This document shows, one piece after another, positions 17,625 to 27,017 of a stretch of 64,000 nucleotides of DNA. Each line of letters starts with the position of its first letter. Within the stretch, counting starts at the first letter, position 1. Source of the stretch: Chryseosolibacter sp964493505 (lineage in GTDB: Bacteria > Bacteroidota > Bacteroidia > Cytophagales > Cyclobacteriaceae); contig CAZBNP010000008.1 in assembly GCA_964493505.1 (NCBI GenBank), positions 124,001 through 188,000 of the forward strand. The letters run 5' to 3'. A program made the position numbers and the translations under genes. Below the pieces are notes generated by a model, which searched no databases, was not told the origin of the DNA, and saw only the letters and a list, made by a program, of their open reading frames with translations.

Positions 17625-18557
17625 ATGGCAAGAAAGCAAAGTATGTTGGCCGAAGGCTGGTGGGATTTTACAACGTTGGATGAACATATCCTGCGCGATG
17701 CCGCTCAGTTGACGGTGAAGGACATGGAACAGTTGTCGCGTCCAGGTTTCAGGGTTGTCTTTCATGACAGTCTCGAGTCATTTTATCTGGCTGAAGCCCT
17801 GGAATATATAGAAGCCTGGCGCCTGGCGACATCGTCGCGCCCGGCCGGAGTGTGTGGTCCAATAGGACCTACCGAACAATTGCCGTTGGTTGCTCAGTTG
17901 GTAAACAGCCTGGACCTTTCGTTGAAACATTGTCACTTCTGGGGAATGGATGAGTGGTATGTTGATGGCAAAGAGGTTCCGGAATCTCATCCATTATCGT
18001 TCGGTCGCGCTAACCGGGAACTCTTGTTTAATCGTATCAACCCCGAGTTGCGGATGCCGGATGAGAATATTCACTTTCCGGGTGTCTCTACCCTGGATGC
18101 GTTCGCAAGTAGTTTTGATGAGTTCCGATGTGTAGTGATGCAGGGAGGGCAGGGTGATACCAAACACTGGGCATTTAATGACCCGGTCAGACGGGAAGGA
18201 AAATATGCCGATGAGCCGCCGTCCCGGGAAGAGTTTCGAAGCCTTTCAACAAGGATCGTTGATCTTCATCCCATTACCATGATGCAAAATGCACGCACAT
18301 CGGGTGGGGGATATGTATTAGGTGTCCCGACTCAAGCCATTACCGTTGGCCCTGTGGAGACGTGGAAGTCGGAGAAGGTTTCGATATGGCAGGCGGGCAT
18401 GCACGACAATCCATTTGGCATGAGACTTACGCCTTTTATGATATCAAAGGGTATCGTCGATTCTTCCGTTCCGATGTCGCTACTGGCCGACCATTCGAAT
18501 GTTGAGTTTCACTACTACCGTCCTGCATTGAAATCAGTGGCAGCGGAAATGCACTAG
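17625..18557 (+). CDS. NagB-like glucosamine-6-phosphate isomerase/deaminase family protein
   Basis: A 310-residue cytoplasmic protein of the NagB/RpiA/SOL fold. The MDEW motif at 108-111 matches E. coli NagB Asp72, and the loop at 174-187 (GGQGDTKHWAFNDP) aligns with GGVGNDGHIAFNEP. In that alignment His143 is kept (His181), but catalytic Asp141 becomes Thr179 and Glu148 becomes Asp186. It is therefore probably a divergent enzyme that acts on another amino sugar or catalyses only isomerisation. It stands before a PfkB kinase and a PIG-L deacetylase, which fits catabolism of an N-acetylated amino sugar. The N-terminal 40 residues are an extension relative to NagB. Confidence 0.75.
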   Translation: MARKQSMLAEGWWDFTTLDEHILRDAAQLTVKDMEQLSRPGFRVVFHDSLESFYLAEALEYIEAWRLATSSRPAGVCGPIGPTEQLPLVAQLVNSLDLSLKHCHFWGMDEWYVDGKEVPESHPLSFGRANRELLFNRINPELRMPDENIHFPGVSTLDAFASSFDEFRCVVMQGGQGDTKHWAFNDPVRREGKYADEPPSREEFRSLSTRIVDLHPITMMQNARTSGGGYVLGVPTQAITVGPVETWKSEKVSIWQAGMHDNPFGMRLTPFMISKGIVDSSVPMSLLADHSNVEFHYYRPALKSVAAEMH

Positions 18558-18581
18558 TAAAGGACTATTACGCGAGGACTA

Positions 18582-19634
18582 ATGATAATGCACGCGCCAC
18601 ATAATAGACGATCCGGAATAGTAGCGGCCGGGAATTGGATTGTTGATCACATGAAAGTTGTAGACTTCTATCCAGAAGAGCAGGCGCTTGCCAATATAAG
18701 ATCGGAGTCTTTTAGCAATGGAGGATCCCCGTATAATATACTGAAAAACCTATCGAAACTGGGGGCTACGTTTCCGCTGAGAGGAATCGGACTTGTCGGT
18801 GCGGATACGTATGGTGATGAGATCCGACGTGATTGTAAGGCCCATGGGATCGATACAAGAGACATAGGATCGTCACTGCAGGCTATGACGTCTCACACAG
18901 ATGTTATGGTTGTCGAATCCACTGGGCGGCGAACCTTTTTTCACTATCGCGGCGCCAATGCGCTTCTTGATGTTGAGCATTTCGATTTTGCCAATGCCCC
19001 TGAGAAGATTTTTCATCTTGGATATCTGTTGCTATTGGATTCGCTTGATCGTGTGCACGGAGGAGAGAGTGGGGCTGCGCGTGTATTCAAGAATGCCTCC
19101 GATGCCGGATTGAAGGTTTCCGCCGACCTTGTGAGCGAGGATAGTGATCGTTTTACTCAAGTCGTATTCCCTTGCCTTCCCTATATAGACTACTTATTTA
19201 TGAATGAATTTGAAGCGGGAAGGAGTACGGGGATTCCTCTCCACGGAGATAGTCCGGACTACGATAAACTCGATCAGGCTGCTGGCATTTTGCTGGGTAT
19301 GGGTGTGAGAGAATGGGTGTTTATTCATTTTCCGGCAGGGGTATTTGCAAAAAACAGGGAAGGGGATATTGTAACCTACGGGTCTGTATTGTTACCGCGG
19401 GAGAAGGTTGTTAGTACACTGGGTGCCGGTGATGCGCTGGCAGCGGGTGTATTGTTCGGCCTCCACGAGAATTGGGGTATCGATGATGCAATTCGACTGG
19501 GCGTATGGTCGGCAGCATTTTGCCTGCAACAACTGGGATGTTCCACCGGCGTTTTGCATCACAGCGAATACGCGAAGTTTCAGCCTGTATATTCCCTAAG
19601 ACCTGCGCCTGGAAGGCAAAGTGAAAAGATATGA
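18582..19634 (+). CDS. PfkB family carbohydrate kinase
   Basis: A 350-residue cytoplasmic kinase of the ribokinase/PfkB family. The substrate-binding stretch GGSPYNILKNLSKLGA is at about 47-62, VGADTYGDEI follows, and the anion-hole/catalytic-base motif GAGD is at 281-284 (Asp284). It overlaps the next gene by 4 bases (ATGA), so the two are translationally coupled. It would phosphorylate the hydroxyl of the sugar delivered by the NagB-like enzyme and prepare it for the class I aldolase encoded at 21904. Specificity is not predictable; there is no sign of the adenosine or fructose-1-phosphate subgroups. Confidence 0.87.
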   Translation: MIMHAPHNRRSGIVAAGNWIVDHMKVVDFYPEEQALANIRSESFSNGGSPYNILKNLSKLGATFPLRGIGLVGADTYGDEIRRDCKAHGIDTRDIGSSLQAMTSHTDVMVVESTGRRTFFHYRGANALLDVEHFDFANAPEKIFHLGYLLLLDSLDRVHGGESGAARVFKNASDAGLKVSADLVSEDSDRFTQVVFPCLPYIDYLFMNEFEAGRSTGIPLHGDSPDYDKLDQAAGILLGMGVREWVFIHFPAGVFAKNREGDIVTYGSVLLPREKVVSTLGAGDALAAGVLFGLHENWGIDDAIRLGVWSAAFCLQQLGCSTGVLHHSEYAKFQPVYSLRPAPGRQSEKI

Positions 19635-20413
19635 AGAACAAAATGAATTCAGAGAATACCGTTTTAGCCATCGTCGCACATCCTGACGATGTTGAATTTA
19701 CCTGCGCGGGGACATTGGTTCTACTGCAGCAACGAGGCTGGAAGGTGGAAACAGCTACTATGACGCCAGGTGATCTGGGCTCTGTTCGCCTTAGTCGTGA
19801 AGAGATCAGCAGGATACGGAAAACGGAAGCAGCGACGGCAGCCTCCCTTATCGGGGCCGGATATCACTGCCTCGAATGCGAAGATATATTTCTGCAGTAT
19901 GACAGGCCTACGCTATTGAAGACAATTGAACTGATTCGAAAAGTGAAACCCCTTGTCGTTATCACCATGAGTCCTTCGTGCTATATGGTCGATCACGAAA
20001 CTACCAGTTCACTCGTTCAGACTGCATGTTTCTCCGCTGGTATTGTCAATATAGAAACGAGGGACGCAGAACCCTATCCCAAAATCCCATATCTCTATTA
20101 TGCGGATCCCATGGAGGGGAAGGACAAATTCGGTAATCGCGTCACACCCGCAATGATCGTGGATATAACTTCGGTGATCGATATCAAGGAGGAGATGCTT
20201 AAATGTCACGACAGTCAGAGAAGTTGGCTTGCTGCCCATCACGGGATGGATGAGTACGTTCATTCGATGCGCGAGACGTCTTCGAAGAGAGGCAAGGATA
20301 TTGGAGTTCCATACGGTGAAGGCTTTCGCCAACACCTTGGTCATGCTTTTCCGCAGGAGAATATTCTTAAAACAGAACTTTCGGATCGTGTGGTTGTCAG
20401 CAGCAATGTATAG
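19631..20413 (+). CDS. PIG-L family deacetylase
   Basis: A 260-residue zinc-dependent N-deacetylase of the LmbE/PIG-L family with no signal peptide, so probably cytoplasmic. The zinc motif AHPDD is at 16-20 and the third ligand is probably His122 (MVDHETTSS). Family members remove N-acetyl groups from GlcNAc conjugates such as GlcNAc-inositol or N,N-diacetylchitobiose. Its start codon overlaps the stop of the PfkB gene. In this context it would deacetylate an N-acetylamino sugar before the NagB-like step (inference). Length is typical. Confidence 0.87.
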   Translation: MKNKMNSENTVLAIVAHPDDVEFTCAGTLVLLQQRGWKVETATMTPGDLGSVRLSREEISRIRKTEAATAASLIGAGYHCLECEDIFLQYDRPTLLKTIELIRKVKPLVVITMSPSCYMVDHETTSSLVQTACFSAGIVNIETRDAEPYPKIPYLYYADPMEGKDKFGNRVTPAMIVDITSVIDIKEEMLKCHDSQRSWLAAHHGMDEYVHSMRETSSKRGKDIGVPYGEGFRQHLGHAFPQENILKTELSDRVVVSSNV

Positions 20414-20438
20414 AACCAGGAACTTAAAAATTAAACAC

Positions 20439-21854
20439 ATGTATAGAACATCTATTTGCCAATTAGTTTCTTTCGGATGTCTTTTTCTTTTAGGCTGCGC
20501 GCCATCAGCGAGGGAAGGTAACGAGGATCGCCCCAATTTCATTGTCGTCGTCGTTGATGATATGCGTTGGGATGAGTATGGGGAGGCGGGGCATCCTTAT
20601 TTGTCCACACCCAATATCGATCGTATTGCTTCAGAGGGTGTCCGGTTTGAGAATGCTTTTTCGGCCACACCATTGTGTTCACCCAGTCGCGCGAGTATCC
20701 TTACGGGGCTCTATACGCATAGGCATGGGATATTCGATAATAACGAGCGAAGCGAGCAGAGCCACCGCCTTCCGACCTTTCCCGCAGCGCTGGATAGCGC
20801 GGGATATGAAACTGCATTTGTGGGAAAGTGGCACATGGGGAACGATAGCAACCCGAGGCCGGGATTTGATTTTTGGGTGTGCCTCGAAGGGCAGGGAACT
20901 GCAAACGATCCTTTGCTTAATATCAACGGAGACAGGAAACAGACTGTCGGATATGTCACCGACATTCTGACTGACTTCTCGCTGGAGTTTCTGCGGCGGG
21001 ATCACTCAGGTCCGTTTCTCCTATACCTTTCTGAGAAGGCACTGCACCCTGATTTATTTCAAGCATCCGACGGCACGCTAAGTAGTATTGGTGAAGGAGG
21101 TTTCGAAGCTGCTCCACGACATAAGGGAATGTACGCTGATGCAGTCTTCAACAGGCGGCCGAATGCATATCTCCATCCCTCCGATAAGCCTGCGCTCACC
21201 CGGAAAATAGGAGATCTTCCCCCGCTTGGAAAAGAGACTGGTACACCGGAACAAGTTATTCGCGACCGGGCGGAAATGTTGATGGCTGTCGATGAAGGGC
21301 TCGGCCGTATCTTCAGCGTCCTGGAGGAAAAGGGTGTACTGGATAATACTGTGATTGTATTTATGAGCGATCACGGGTATTGGTATGGTGAACACGGACT
21401 GAATGAGGAGCGACGTCTTGCCTACGAAGAAGGGATTCGGATACCCCTGCTGATGCGCTATCCGAAGCTAGCCAAGGCGGGCACTACGTTATCCGACATG
21501 GTGCTGACGATCGACCTGGCACCTACGATACTTGAACTCAGCGGAGTGGAACGAGGAACGCATATTCAAGGCAAGTCGTTTGTTCCATTGTTGGCAGGAA
21601 ATGACAGCGATTGGCGCTCGTCGTTTCTTATTGAATATTATACAGATAAAGTATGGCCGAGGGCGGTGAACCTGGGTTACAAAGCGATCAGGACCGAACG
21701 TTATAAATATATCCGATACACGGATCTGGAGGGAATGGACGAGGTATACGATCTTCAGCAAGATCCTTATGAACTCGATAATTTGCTTCAGCAGGATTCA
21801 CTCCATCCAATGCGCGAACAACTCAATCATGAACTCGAACAGCTGCTCAGATAG
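20439..21854 (+). CDS. Sulfatase (FGly-type, lipoprotein)
   Basis: A 471-residue exported arylsulfatase-family enzyme. The start is the ATG at 20439; the open frame extends back to 20229 but that part lies within the PIG-L gene in another frame. The signal ends in a lipobox (LLGC, Cys20). The sulfatase signature CSPSRASILTG begins at Cys80, which is converted to formylglycine by an anaerobic-type maturase not encoded here. Metal ligands are suggested by VVVDD (37-41) and by MSDHGYWYGEHG. It would remove a sulfate ester from the imported glycoside in the periplasm or at the membrane surface. Confidence 0.9.
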   Translation: MYRTSICQLVSFGCLFLLGCAPSAREGNEDRPNFIVVVVDDMRWDEYGEAGHPYLSTPNIDRIASEGVRFENAFSATPLCSPSRASILTGLYTHRHGIFDNNERSEQSHRLPTFPAALDSAGYETAFVGKWHMGNDSNPRPGFDFWVCLEGQGTANDPLLNINGDRKQTVGYVTDILTDFSLEFLRRDHSGPFLLYLSEKALHPDLFQASDGTLSSIGEGGFEAAPRHKGMYADAVFNRRPNAYLHPSDKPALTRKIGDLPPLGKETGTPEQVIRDRAEMLMAVDEGLGRIFSVLEEKGVLDNTVIVFMSDHGYWYGEHGLNEERRLAYEEGIRIPLLMRYPKLAKAGTTLSDMVLTIDLAPTILELSGVERGTHIQGKSFVPLLAGNDSDWRSSFLIEYYTDKVWPRAVNLGYKAIRTERYKYIRYTDLEGMDEVYDLQQDPYELDNLLQQDSLHPMREQLNHELEQLLR

Positions 21855-21903
21855 TCATTCTGAGAAGTTGAATAATCACAATAGACCTCTAAAAAACAGC
21901 AAA

Positions 21904-22749
21904 ATGAAATACCGCATTAATAGATTGTTTAATAATTCCGGGAATTGCCTCGATGTTGCCATTGATCATGGGTTTTTCAATGAGTATAGCTTTTTAGGCG
22001 GCATTGAAGAAATGGAAAATGCCATTGCGACGATAGTCGAAGCTCGTCCGGATGCTATCCAGTTGTCAGTCGGACAAGCCGAAATTTTACAGCGAATACC
22101 AGGGAAGGATAAGCCTGCCTTGGTTCTGAGAACCGACGTGGCTAACATATACGGTAGCGAACTTCCCGAGTATCTGTATAGCTATTTGATCGATGACGCG
22201 GTTGAACAGGCGGTTTCCCTGGATGCCGCCGCGATAGTAGTCAACCTGCTCCGGTTGCCAGGTCAGCCCGAATTGCATTTTCAGTGTGTGAGTAATATTG
22301 CCAGACTTAAACCTCAATGTGAGCGAGCAGGAATGCCGTTGATCGTGGAGCCGTTGGTAATGCGACCGAATTCCGAGAAGGGAGGATATATGGTTGACGG
22401 CGATATCCGGAAAATTCTTCCGTTGGTCCGCCAGGCGTGCGAGTTGGGTGCGGACATCATAAAAGCTGACCCATGTGATGATGTTTCGGAATATCACCGT
22501 GTGATTGAAATGGCAAGAAGACCGGTGTTGCCGCGCGGCGGTGGCAAGGCTCCCGAAGATGAAATCCTTGAACGGACCTATCAGCTTATGCAACAGGGTG
22601 CGAGAGGCATTGTTTACGGAAGGAACATCATCCAGCACGACAAGCCTTCTGGTATGGTAAAGGCGTTAATGGCGATTGTGCATGAGGGAGCGACTCCCCA
22701 ACGCGCCAAACTGATCCTTCAGAAGGACGGGAATCATATAAATGTTTAG
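21904..22749 (+). CDS. Class I aldolase of the FbaB/LsrF (DeoC/LacD-like) family
   Basis: A 281-residue TIM-barrel aldolase from the ATG at 21904; earlier in-frame starts overlap the sulfatase. DVAIDHG is at about 17-23, the probable Schiff-base lysine is Lys187 in ADIIKADPC, and RGGGKAPEDEIL and GIVYGRNIIQ form the phosphate-binding end of the barrel. The family includes fructose-bisphosphate aldolase class I, LsrF and the sulfofructose-phosphate aldolase. Here it would cleave the phosphorylated sugar made by the PfkB kinase into a three-carbon phosphate and an aldehyde (inference). It is the last obvious step of a cytoplasmic lower pathway. Confidence 0.85.
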   Translation: MKYRINRLFNNSGNCLDVAIDHGFFNEYSFLGGIEEMENAIATIVEARPDAIQLSVGQAEILQRIPGKDKPALVLRTDVANIYGSELPEYLYSYLIDDAVEQAVSLDAAAIVVNLLRLPGQPELHFQCVSNIARLKPQCERAGMPLIVEPLVMRPNSEKGGYMVDGDIRKILPLVRQACELGADIIKADPCDDVSEYHRVIEMARRPVLPRGGGKAPEDEILERTYQLMQQGARGIVYGRNIIQHDKPSGMVKALMAIVHEGATPQRAKLILQKDGNHINV

Positions 22750-22769
22750 AAACAGGTGGGAGCTATCAA

Positions 22770-23927
22770 ATGAACGGAGAAAGAAAGATCAGGTTTGGTA
22801 TCATCGGATGCGGATTGATGGGTCGCGAGTTTGCTATAGCATGTGCTCGATGGCCTGCTCTGCTGACTACGTCGGCGCAGCCGGAGATTGTAGCAATCTG
22901 CGATGTAAATGCGGAGTTGTTTGTATGGTATGAGAGAAATTTTCGATCAATCGAAAAATCTACAACTGATTATAAGGAGTTGCTGGCATTGACGGAGGTT
23001 GATGCCGTGTATTGCGCCCTGCCGCACAATCTGCATGAACAGGTTTACACGGATATAATTTTGGCTGGGAAGCATTTGATGGGCGAGAAGCCGTTTGGGA
23101 TCGATCAGGATGCCAATGCGCGCATCCTGAAAGTTATTGGGGAGAATCCGCAGGTGGTGGTACGTTGCTCTTCTGAATTCCCTTATTATCCCGGTTCGCA
23201 ACATATCATCAAGTTCATAGAGGAAAATCGCTGGGGACGCATTATCGAAGTCAATGCAGGATTTTTGCATTCCTCCGATGTTAACTTCGATAAGCCAATC
23301 AATTGGAAGCGTCGAATCGAGGTCAATGGCGAATACGGATGTATGGGGGATCTTGGAATGCATGCGCTGCATATCCCGATCAGATCACAATGGATACCAC
23401 TACGTGTCTCGGCGTACCTTTCGAAGATCGTCTCTGAGCGACCCGATAGCAAAGGAAACATGGTTCCATGCGAAACATGGGATAACGCTACACTTTCCTG
23501 CGTCGTGAATCACCCGAAGGATAACTATGAGTTTCCGATGACGTTGAAGACGTTTCGCATAGCGCCTGGCGAGATCAATACCTGGTACATTGAGATTATC
23601 GGAACGGAATTTAGCGCGAGATATAGCACGAAGTATCCCAAGACGCTTCAAACTATGTACTACTACAATAACGGAAAACAGGAGTGGAGAAATGAAGATC
23701 TCGGGTATATGTCCGTGTTTGATACGATTACAGGTGGAATATTTGAATTTGGATTCACCGATGCCATGTTGCAAATGTGGGCGTGTTTTGTCGAGGAGTT
23801 GGCCAACGTGTCGTTCCCGGATGCATTCAAGTGTGTTACCCCCGAGGAAACTGCCACGCAGCATTTGATTTTAACCGCTGCACTGCAGTCAGGGAAGACC
23901 GGTGAAACCGTGACGCTTAAGTCATAG
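22770..23927 (+). CDS. Gfo/Idh/MocA family oxidoreductase B
   Basis: A 385-residue cytoplasmic NAD(P)-dependent oxidoreductase. The Rossmann motif IIGCGLMG is at 11-18 and the EKP motif at 106-108. The C-terminal domain has GDLGMHALHIP, giving a histidine at the usual catalytic place. It is only distantly similar to the oxidoreductase at 16477-17583, so the cluster has two different enzymes of this fold rather than a recent duplication. A pair of such enzymes can act as dehydrogenase and reductase around a keto-sugar intermediate. It begins 20 bases after the aldolase gene. Confidence 0.87.
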   Translation: MNGERKIRFGIIGCGLMGREFAIACARWPALLTTSAQPEIVAICDVNAELFVWYERNFRSIEKSTTDYKELLALTEVDAVYCALPHNLHEQVYTDIILAGKHLMGEKPFGIDQDANARILKVIGENPQVVVRCSSEFPYYPGSQHIIKFIEENRWGRIIEVNAGFLHSSDVNFDKPINWKRRIEVNGEYGCMGDLGMHALHIPIRSQWIPLRVSAYLSKIVSERPDSKGNMVPCETWDNATLSCVVNHPKDNYEFPMTLKTFRIAPGEINTWYIEIIGTEFSARYSTKYPKTLQTMYYYNNGKQEWRNEDLGYMSVFDTITGGIFEFGFTDAMLQMWACFVEELANVSFPDAFKCVTPEETATQHLILTAALQSGKTGETVTLKS

Positions 23928-23957
23928 TAGATGATAATTCGAGGACGGACATCAGGA

Positions 23958-26900
23958 ATGAGATCCCCTGCCCGGATATGCAGCTTCATCTTAGTCGCGT
24001 TGCTGCCATTGCTAATGGTTGGCTGTTCTGACGATCACAGTGGTGGACGGAGTTCCGATGAGAGCCTTTCTGACTTTATGATTGCGCCAGGATTCTCATT
24101 GCAACTTCTGGCCGCAGAACCTTTGATTGCTGATCCCATAGATATGGAGATTGACGAATATGGGCGTTTGTATGTGTTAGAGATGCACGGCTATCCACTT
24201 GATAAAAGTGGGATTGGAAAGATCAAAATGCTGGAGGACCGCGATGGCGATGGACAGATGGATCACAGCATTTTGTTTGCGGATAATCTTACTTTTCCAT
24301 TTGGTATCCTTCGCTGGAAAAAAGGTTTGCTTGTAGCGGATGCTCCGGATATTCTCTATCTGGAGGATACCGACGGCGACGGGGTGGCAGATATTCGCGA
24401 AGTGGTCCTGACGGGATTCGCATTCTCCAATGCGCAAATGAATGTCGGGAACCCTATGTATTCCCTTGATAACTGGATTTATCTGACATCGGAATCGGGT
24501 CGCACGTACCAACTCTATAAGGAGGAGTTTGGGGACTTAGGGGGCATGATCCGTTATCCCGGGAGTCCGGACGTTCCAGGAATTCCCCTGACAGGTTCGG
24601 GGCGCACCGTCCGATTTCGCCCTGATCGGGGCGAACTCGAACTGACATCCGGAATGACACAATTCGGGCATGGATTCGATGAGTGGGGTAGGCATATCCT
24701 GGGTGTTAACTTCAATCATGTCTATCACGAGGTCATCGCGGCCAACTATCTCCGACGCAATCCGTTCTTGTCGGTTCCCAGTGCTACTGAGAGTATGAGT
24801 GATCACGGATCGGTCGTCTTATCGCTTCAGAAAAATCCTGCTGGTTCGTGGGACATCGTGGAAAATATGTTCACAGCGGCCTGTGGGAACCTTGTTTATT
24901 CAGGGGGTGTGTTTCCACCTCCGTATGACGGGACGATTCATTTTGTCGCTGAGCCTGTCAGCAACACGGTCCATGTGGACAAGATCGCGAGCAAAGGGGT
25001 AACGCTTTCCGCCAGTCGTCTCGACGAGAAGATGGAATTTCTCACTTCGACTGATTCGTGGTTCAGACCGGTGAATATGTATACCGGACCAGACGGTGCT
25101 CTTTATGTCGTCGACTATTACAGGCAAGTCATTGAACACCCCGAATGGATGTCGGAGGAACAACTGCAGGAAGGTGGCTTGTATAACGGGAATGATAGGG
25201 GTCGCATTTACCGGGTAGTGCCGAACGATGCGCCGCCGGCGGATTGGACAAAAGGCCTACGTTTGGGCGACGCTTCTCCCCAGGAATTAGTTCTCAGCCT
25301 TACCCACCCCAATGGATGGTGGAGAACACATGCGCAGCGGTTGCTGGTCGATAACGCCCCTGATTCTGCGGTTCCGCTACTGAAAACCATGGTGTCGAAT
25401 GTCTCCCCGTTGGGACGACTGCATGCACTATGGGCACTCGAGGGAATGGGAAAACTGGAAGTGCCAATGATTGAACTCGCGCTTCGCGATTCTGTCGCTG
25501 GTATTCGCGAAAACGCTATCAAGCTGGCAGAACTTCATTACGAGCAATTTCCCCAACTGGAAGGTGCATTGTTGTCGTTGTACGACGATCCGGACGATCG
25601 TGTCCGGTTTCAGCTTTTGTGTACTCTTGGATTTTTTGATTCTCCCGCTGCTTTTGAAGTCCGGAAAAAGTTGCTGTTCGACAATATGAAAGATCAATGG
25701 TTCCGGATTGCTGCGTTGTCGGCTTCTTCTTCTCAGTCTGTCATCCTGCTGGACGAGGTCTTGAAGAAGTTTGCACCTGAGGAACTTGCTTATGCATCCA
25801 TCGTTCGTCAGCTAATGAGTGTAGTTGGTGCCAGCGAAGATCCTGCCAAGGTGCGTGAGTTTATCGGGAAGGCTGTTTCTACCTATAGCACAAAAATGCG
25901 CGGCTGGGAGGCGTCGGCTCTTTTGGGTATCGCCGAGGGACTTCGTCGGCGTGAGGATTCTGTATCGTTACTGGACGAAGGTGACAAATTGATTCGGATA
26001 TATTTTGAACATACTTCTGCAGACCTGCGCAAGGCAAGCCTCGAAGTGATGCGCGTTTCCGGAATCGACTCGTTACAAAGACGACGGGCGATTCAAAGGG
26101 CAGTGTCCATTGCGGAAAACAGGGCTATCGCCGTTGAAAGGAGAAGCGAGGCAATCGCGTTCCTCGCCATAGCAAACCCGGCCGGCCATCTGCCGTTACT
26201 CAGAGATCTATTGGACTTTCACGAACCGCAGGAAGTTCAACAGGCAACGATCAAAGTATTGGGAGTAATCCCAGGTATCACTGTTGCAAATGATCTGTTG
26301 TCGAGATGGTCGACGTTCACTTCCGAGGTCAGGAGAACGTGTATAGACGCTTTGTTACTCGATACCGACAGAGTTGGCCTGCTTCTCGATTCGCTGGATT
26401 CCGGAGCCGTAACAAAGTCGGCAATTAGCGCGCATCAGGCCAGCAAACTAATGGGGCAACGTGACCCCTACCTTCGAAGGCGCGCACGGGCAATGTTCGC
26501 CGCTGACAAGGGTTCGGATGTTACGCAACGGTATGCGCAGGCTCTTACTTTGAAGGGAAATATGCAAAATGGAAAAGCCGTGTTCACAAAGAATTGCTCG
26601 ATGTGCCACCAGGTGCGTGGCGGCGACGGTGTTTCCTACGGTCCCGATCTCGGAACTGTTCAGAATTGGAAACGGGAAGCGGTCATGACGCATATACTGT
26701 CACCGAACCTCAGTATTGCGGCAGGTTTTGAGTTGTGGATCATGGAGACTCTGCAGGATGATTCCTTTCAGGGGATTATTGTTCAGGAGACGCCGACAGC
26801 CATTACGTTGTCGATGGGAGGCGTCGAGCAAAGGACGATCAATCGGCAGGATATCCGAACGTTACAATCGCTCGATATTTCCGGAATGCCAGCAGGCTGG

Positions 26901-26963
26901 GAACACGCCATTGATGAGCAGCAGATGGCGGATTTGTTGACTTTTCTACTTGACGGACGATAG
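23958..26963 (+). CDS. PVC-type membrane-anchored dehydrogenase with HEAT-type repeats and C-terminal cytochrome c (B)
   Basis: A lipoprotein of about 1001 residues from the ATG at 23958, which gives a clean signal (MRSPARICSF and onward) ending in a lipobox VGC; ATG 23931 would add 9 residues. Order of domains equals that of the protein at 11086: beta-propeller (FSLQLLAAEPLIADPIDMEID, DEYGRLYVLEM, GPDGALYVVDYYR), a helical HEAT-like middle part, and cytochrome c with CSMCH at 880-884 and GPDL. Two diverged copies in one cluster suggest two oxidation steps or two stereochemically different substrates. Electrons would leave through the fused haem to the respiratory chain. Confidence 0.85.
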   Translation: MRSPARICSFILVALLPLLMVGCSDDHSGGRSSDESLSDFMIAPGFSLQLLAAEPLIADPIDMEIDEYGRLYVLEMHGYPLDKSGIGKIKMLEDRDGDGQMDHSILFADNLTFPFGILRWKKGLLVADAPDILYLEDTDGDGVADIREVVLTGFAFSNAQMNVGNPMYSLDNWIYLTSESGRTYQLYKEEFGDLGGMIRYPGSPDVPGIPLTGSGRTVRFRPDRGELELTSGMTQFGHGFDEWGRHILGVNFNHVYHEVIAANYLRRNPFLSVPSATESMSDHGSVVLSLQKNPAGSWDIVENMFTAACGNLVYSGGVFPPPYDGTIHFVAEPVSNTVHVDKIASKGVTLSASRLDEKMEFLTSTDSWFRPVNMYTGPDGALYVVDYYRQVIEHPEWMSEEQLQEGGLYNGNDRGRIYRVVPNDAPPADWTKGLRLGDASPQELVLSLTHPNGWWRTHAQRLLVDNAPDSAVPLLKTMVSNVSPLGRLHALWALEGMGKLEVPMIELALRDSVAGIRENAIKLAELHYEQFPQLEGALLSLYDDPDDRVRFQLLCTLGFFDSPAAFEVRKKLLFDNMKDQWFRIAALSASSSQSVILLDEVLKKFAPEELAYASIVRQLMSVVGASEDPAKVREFIGKAVSTYSTKMRGWEASALLGIAEGLRRREDSVSLLDEGDKLIRIYFEHTSADLRKASLEVMRVSGIDSLQRRRAIQRAVSIAENRAIAVERRSEAIAFLAIANPAGHLPLLRDLLDFHEPQEVQQATIKVLGVIPGITVANDLLSRWSTFTSEVRRTCIDALLLDTDRVGLLLDSLDSGAVTKSAISAHQASKLMGQRDPYLRRRARAMFAADKGSDVTQRYAQALTLKGNMQNGKAVFTKNCSMCHQVRGGDGVSYGPDLGTVQNWKREAVMTHILSPNLSIAAGFELWIMETLQDDSFQGIIVQETPTAITLSMGGVEQRTINRQDIRTLQSLDISGMPAGWEHAIDEQQMADLLTFLLDGR

Positions 26964-27017
26964 CATTAGAATTATAACAATGTCGCATTTTTTGCAGATA
27001 TAAATCCCAATTACAAT

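Noticed and set aside
20229..20438. Upstream extension of the sulfatase frame
   Set aside because: It overlaps the PIG-L gene in another frame, and the ATG at 20439 gives a proper lipoprotein signal.
17625..22749. Sulfoglycolysis (sulfoquinovose) pathway
   Set aside because: A PfkB kinase and a class I aldolase are present, but there is no sulfoquinovosidase, SQ isomerase or sulfolactaldehyde enzyme, and the deacetylase and NagB-like protein do not fit.
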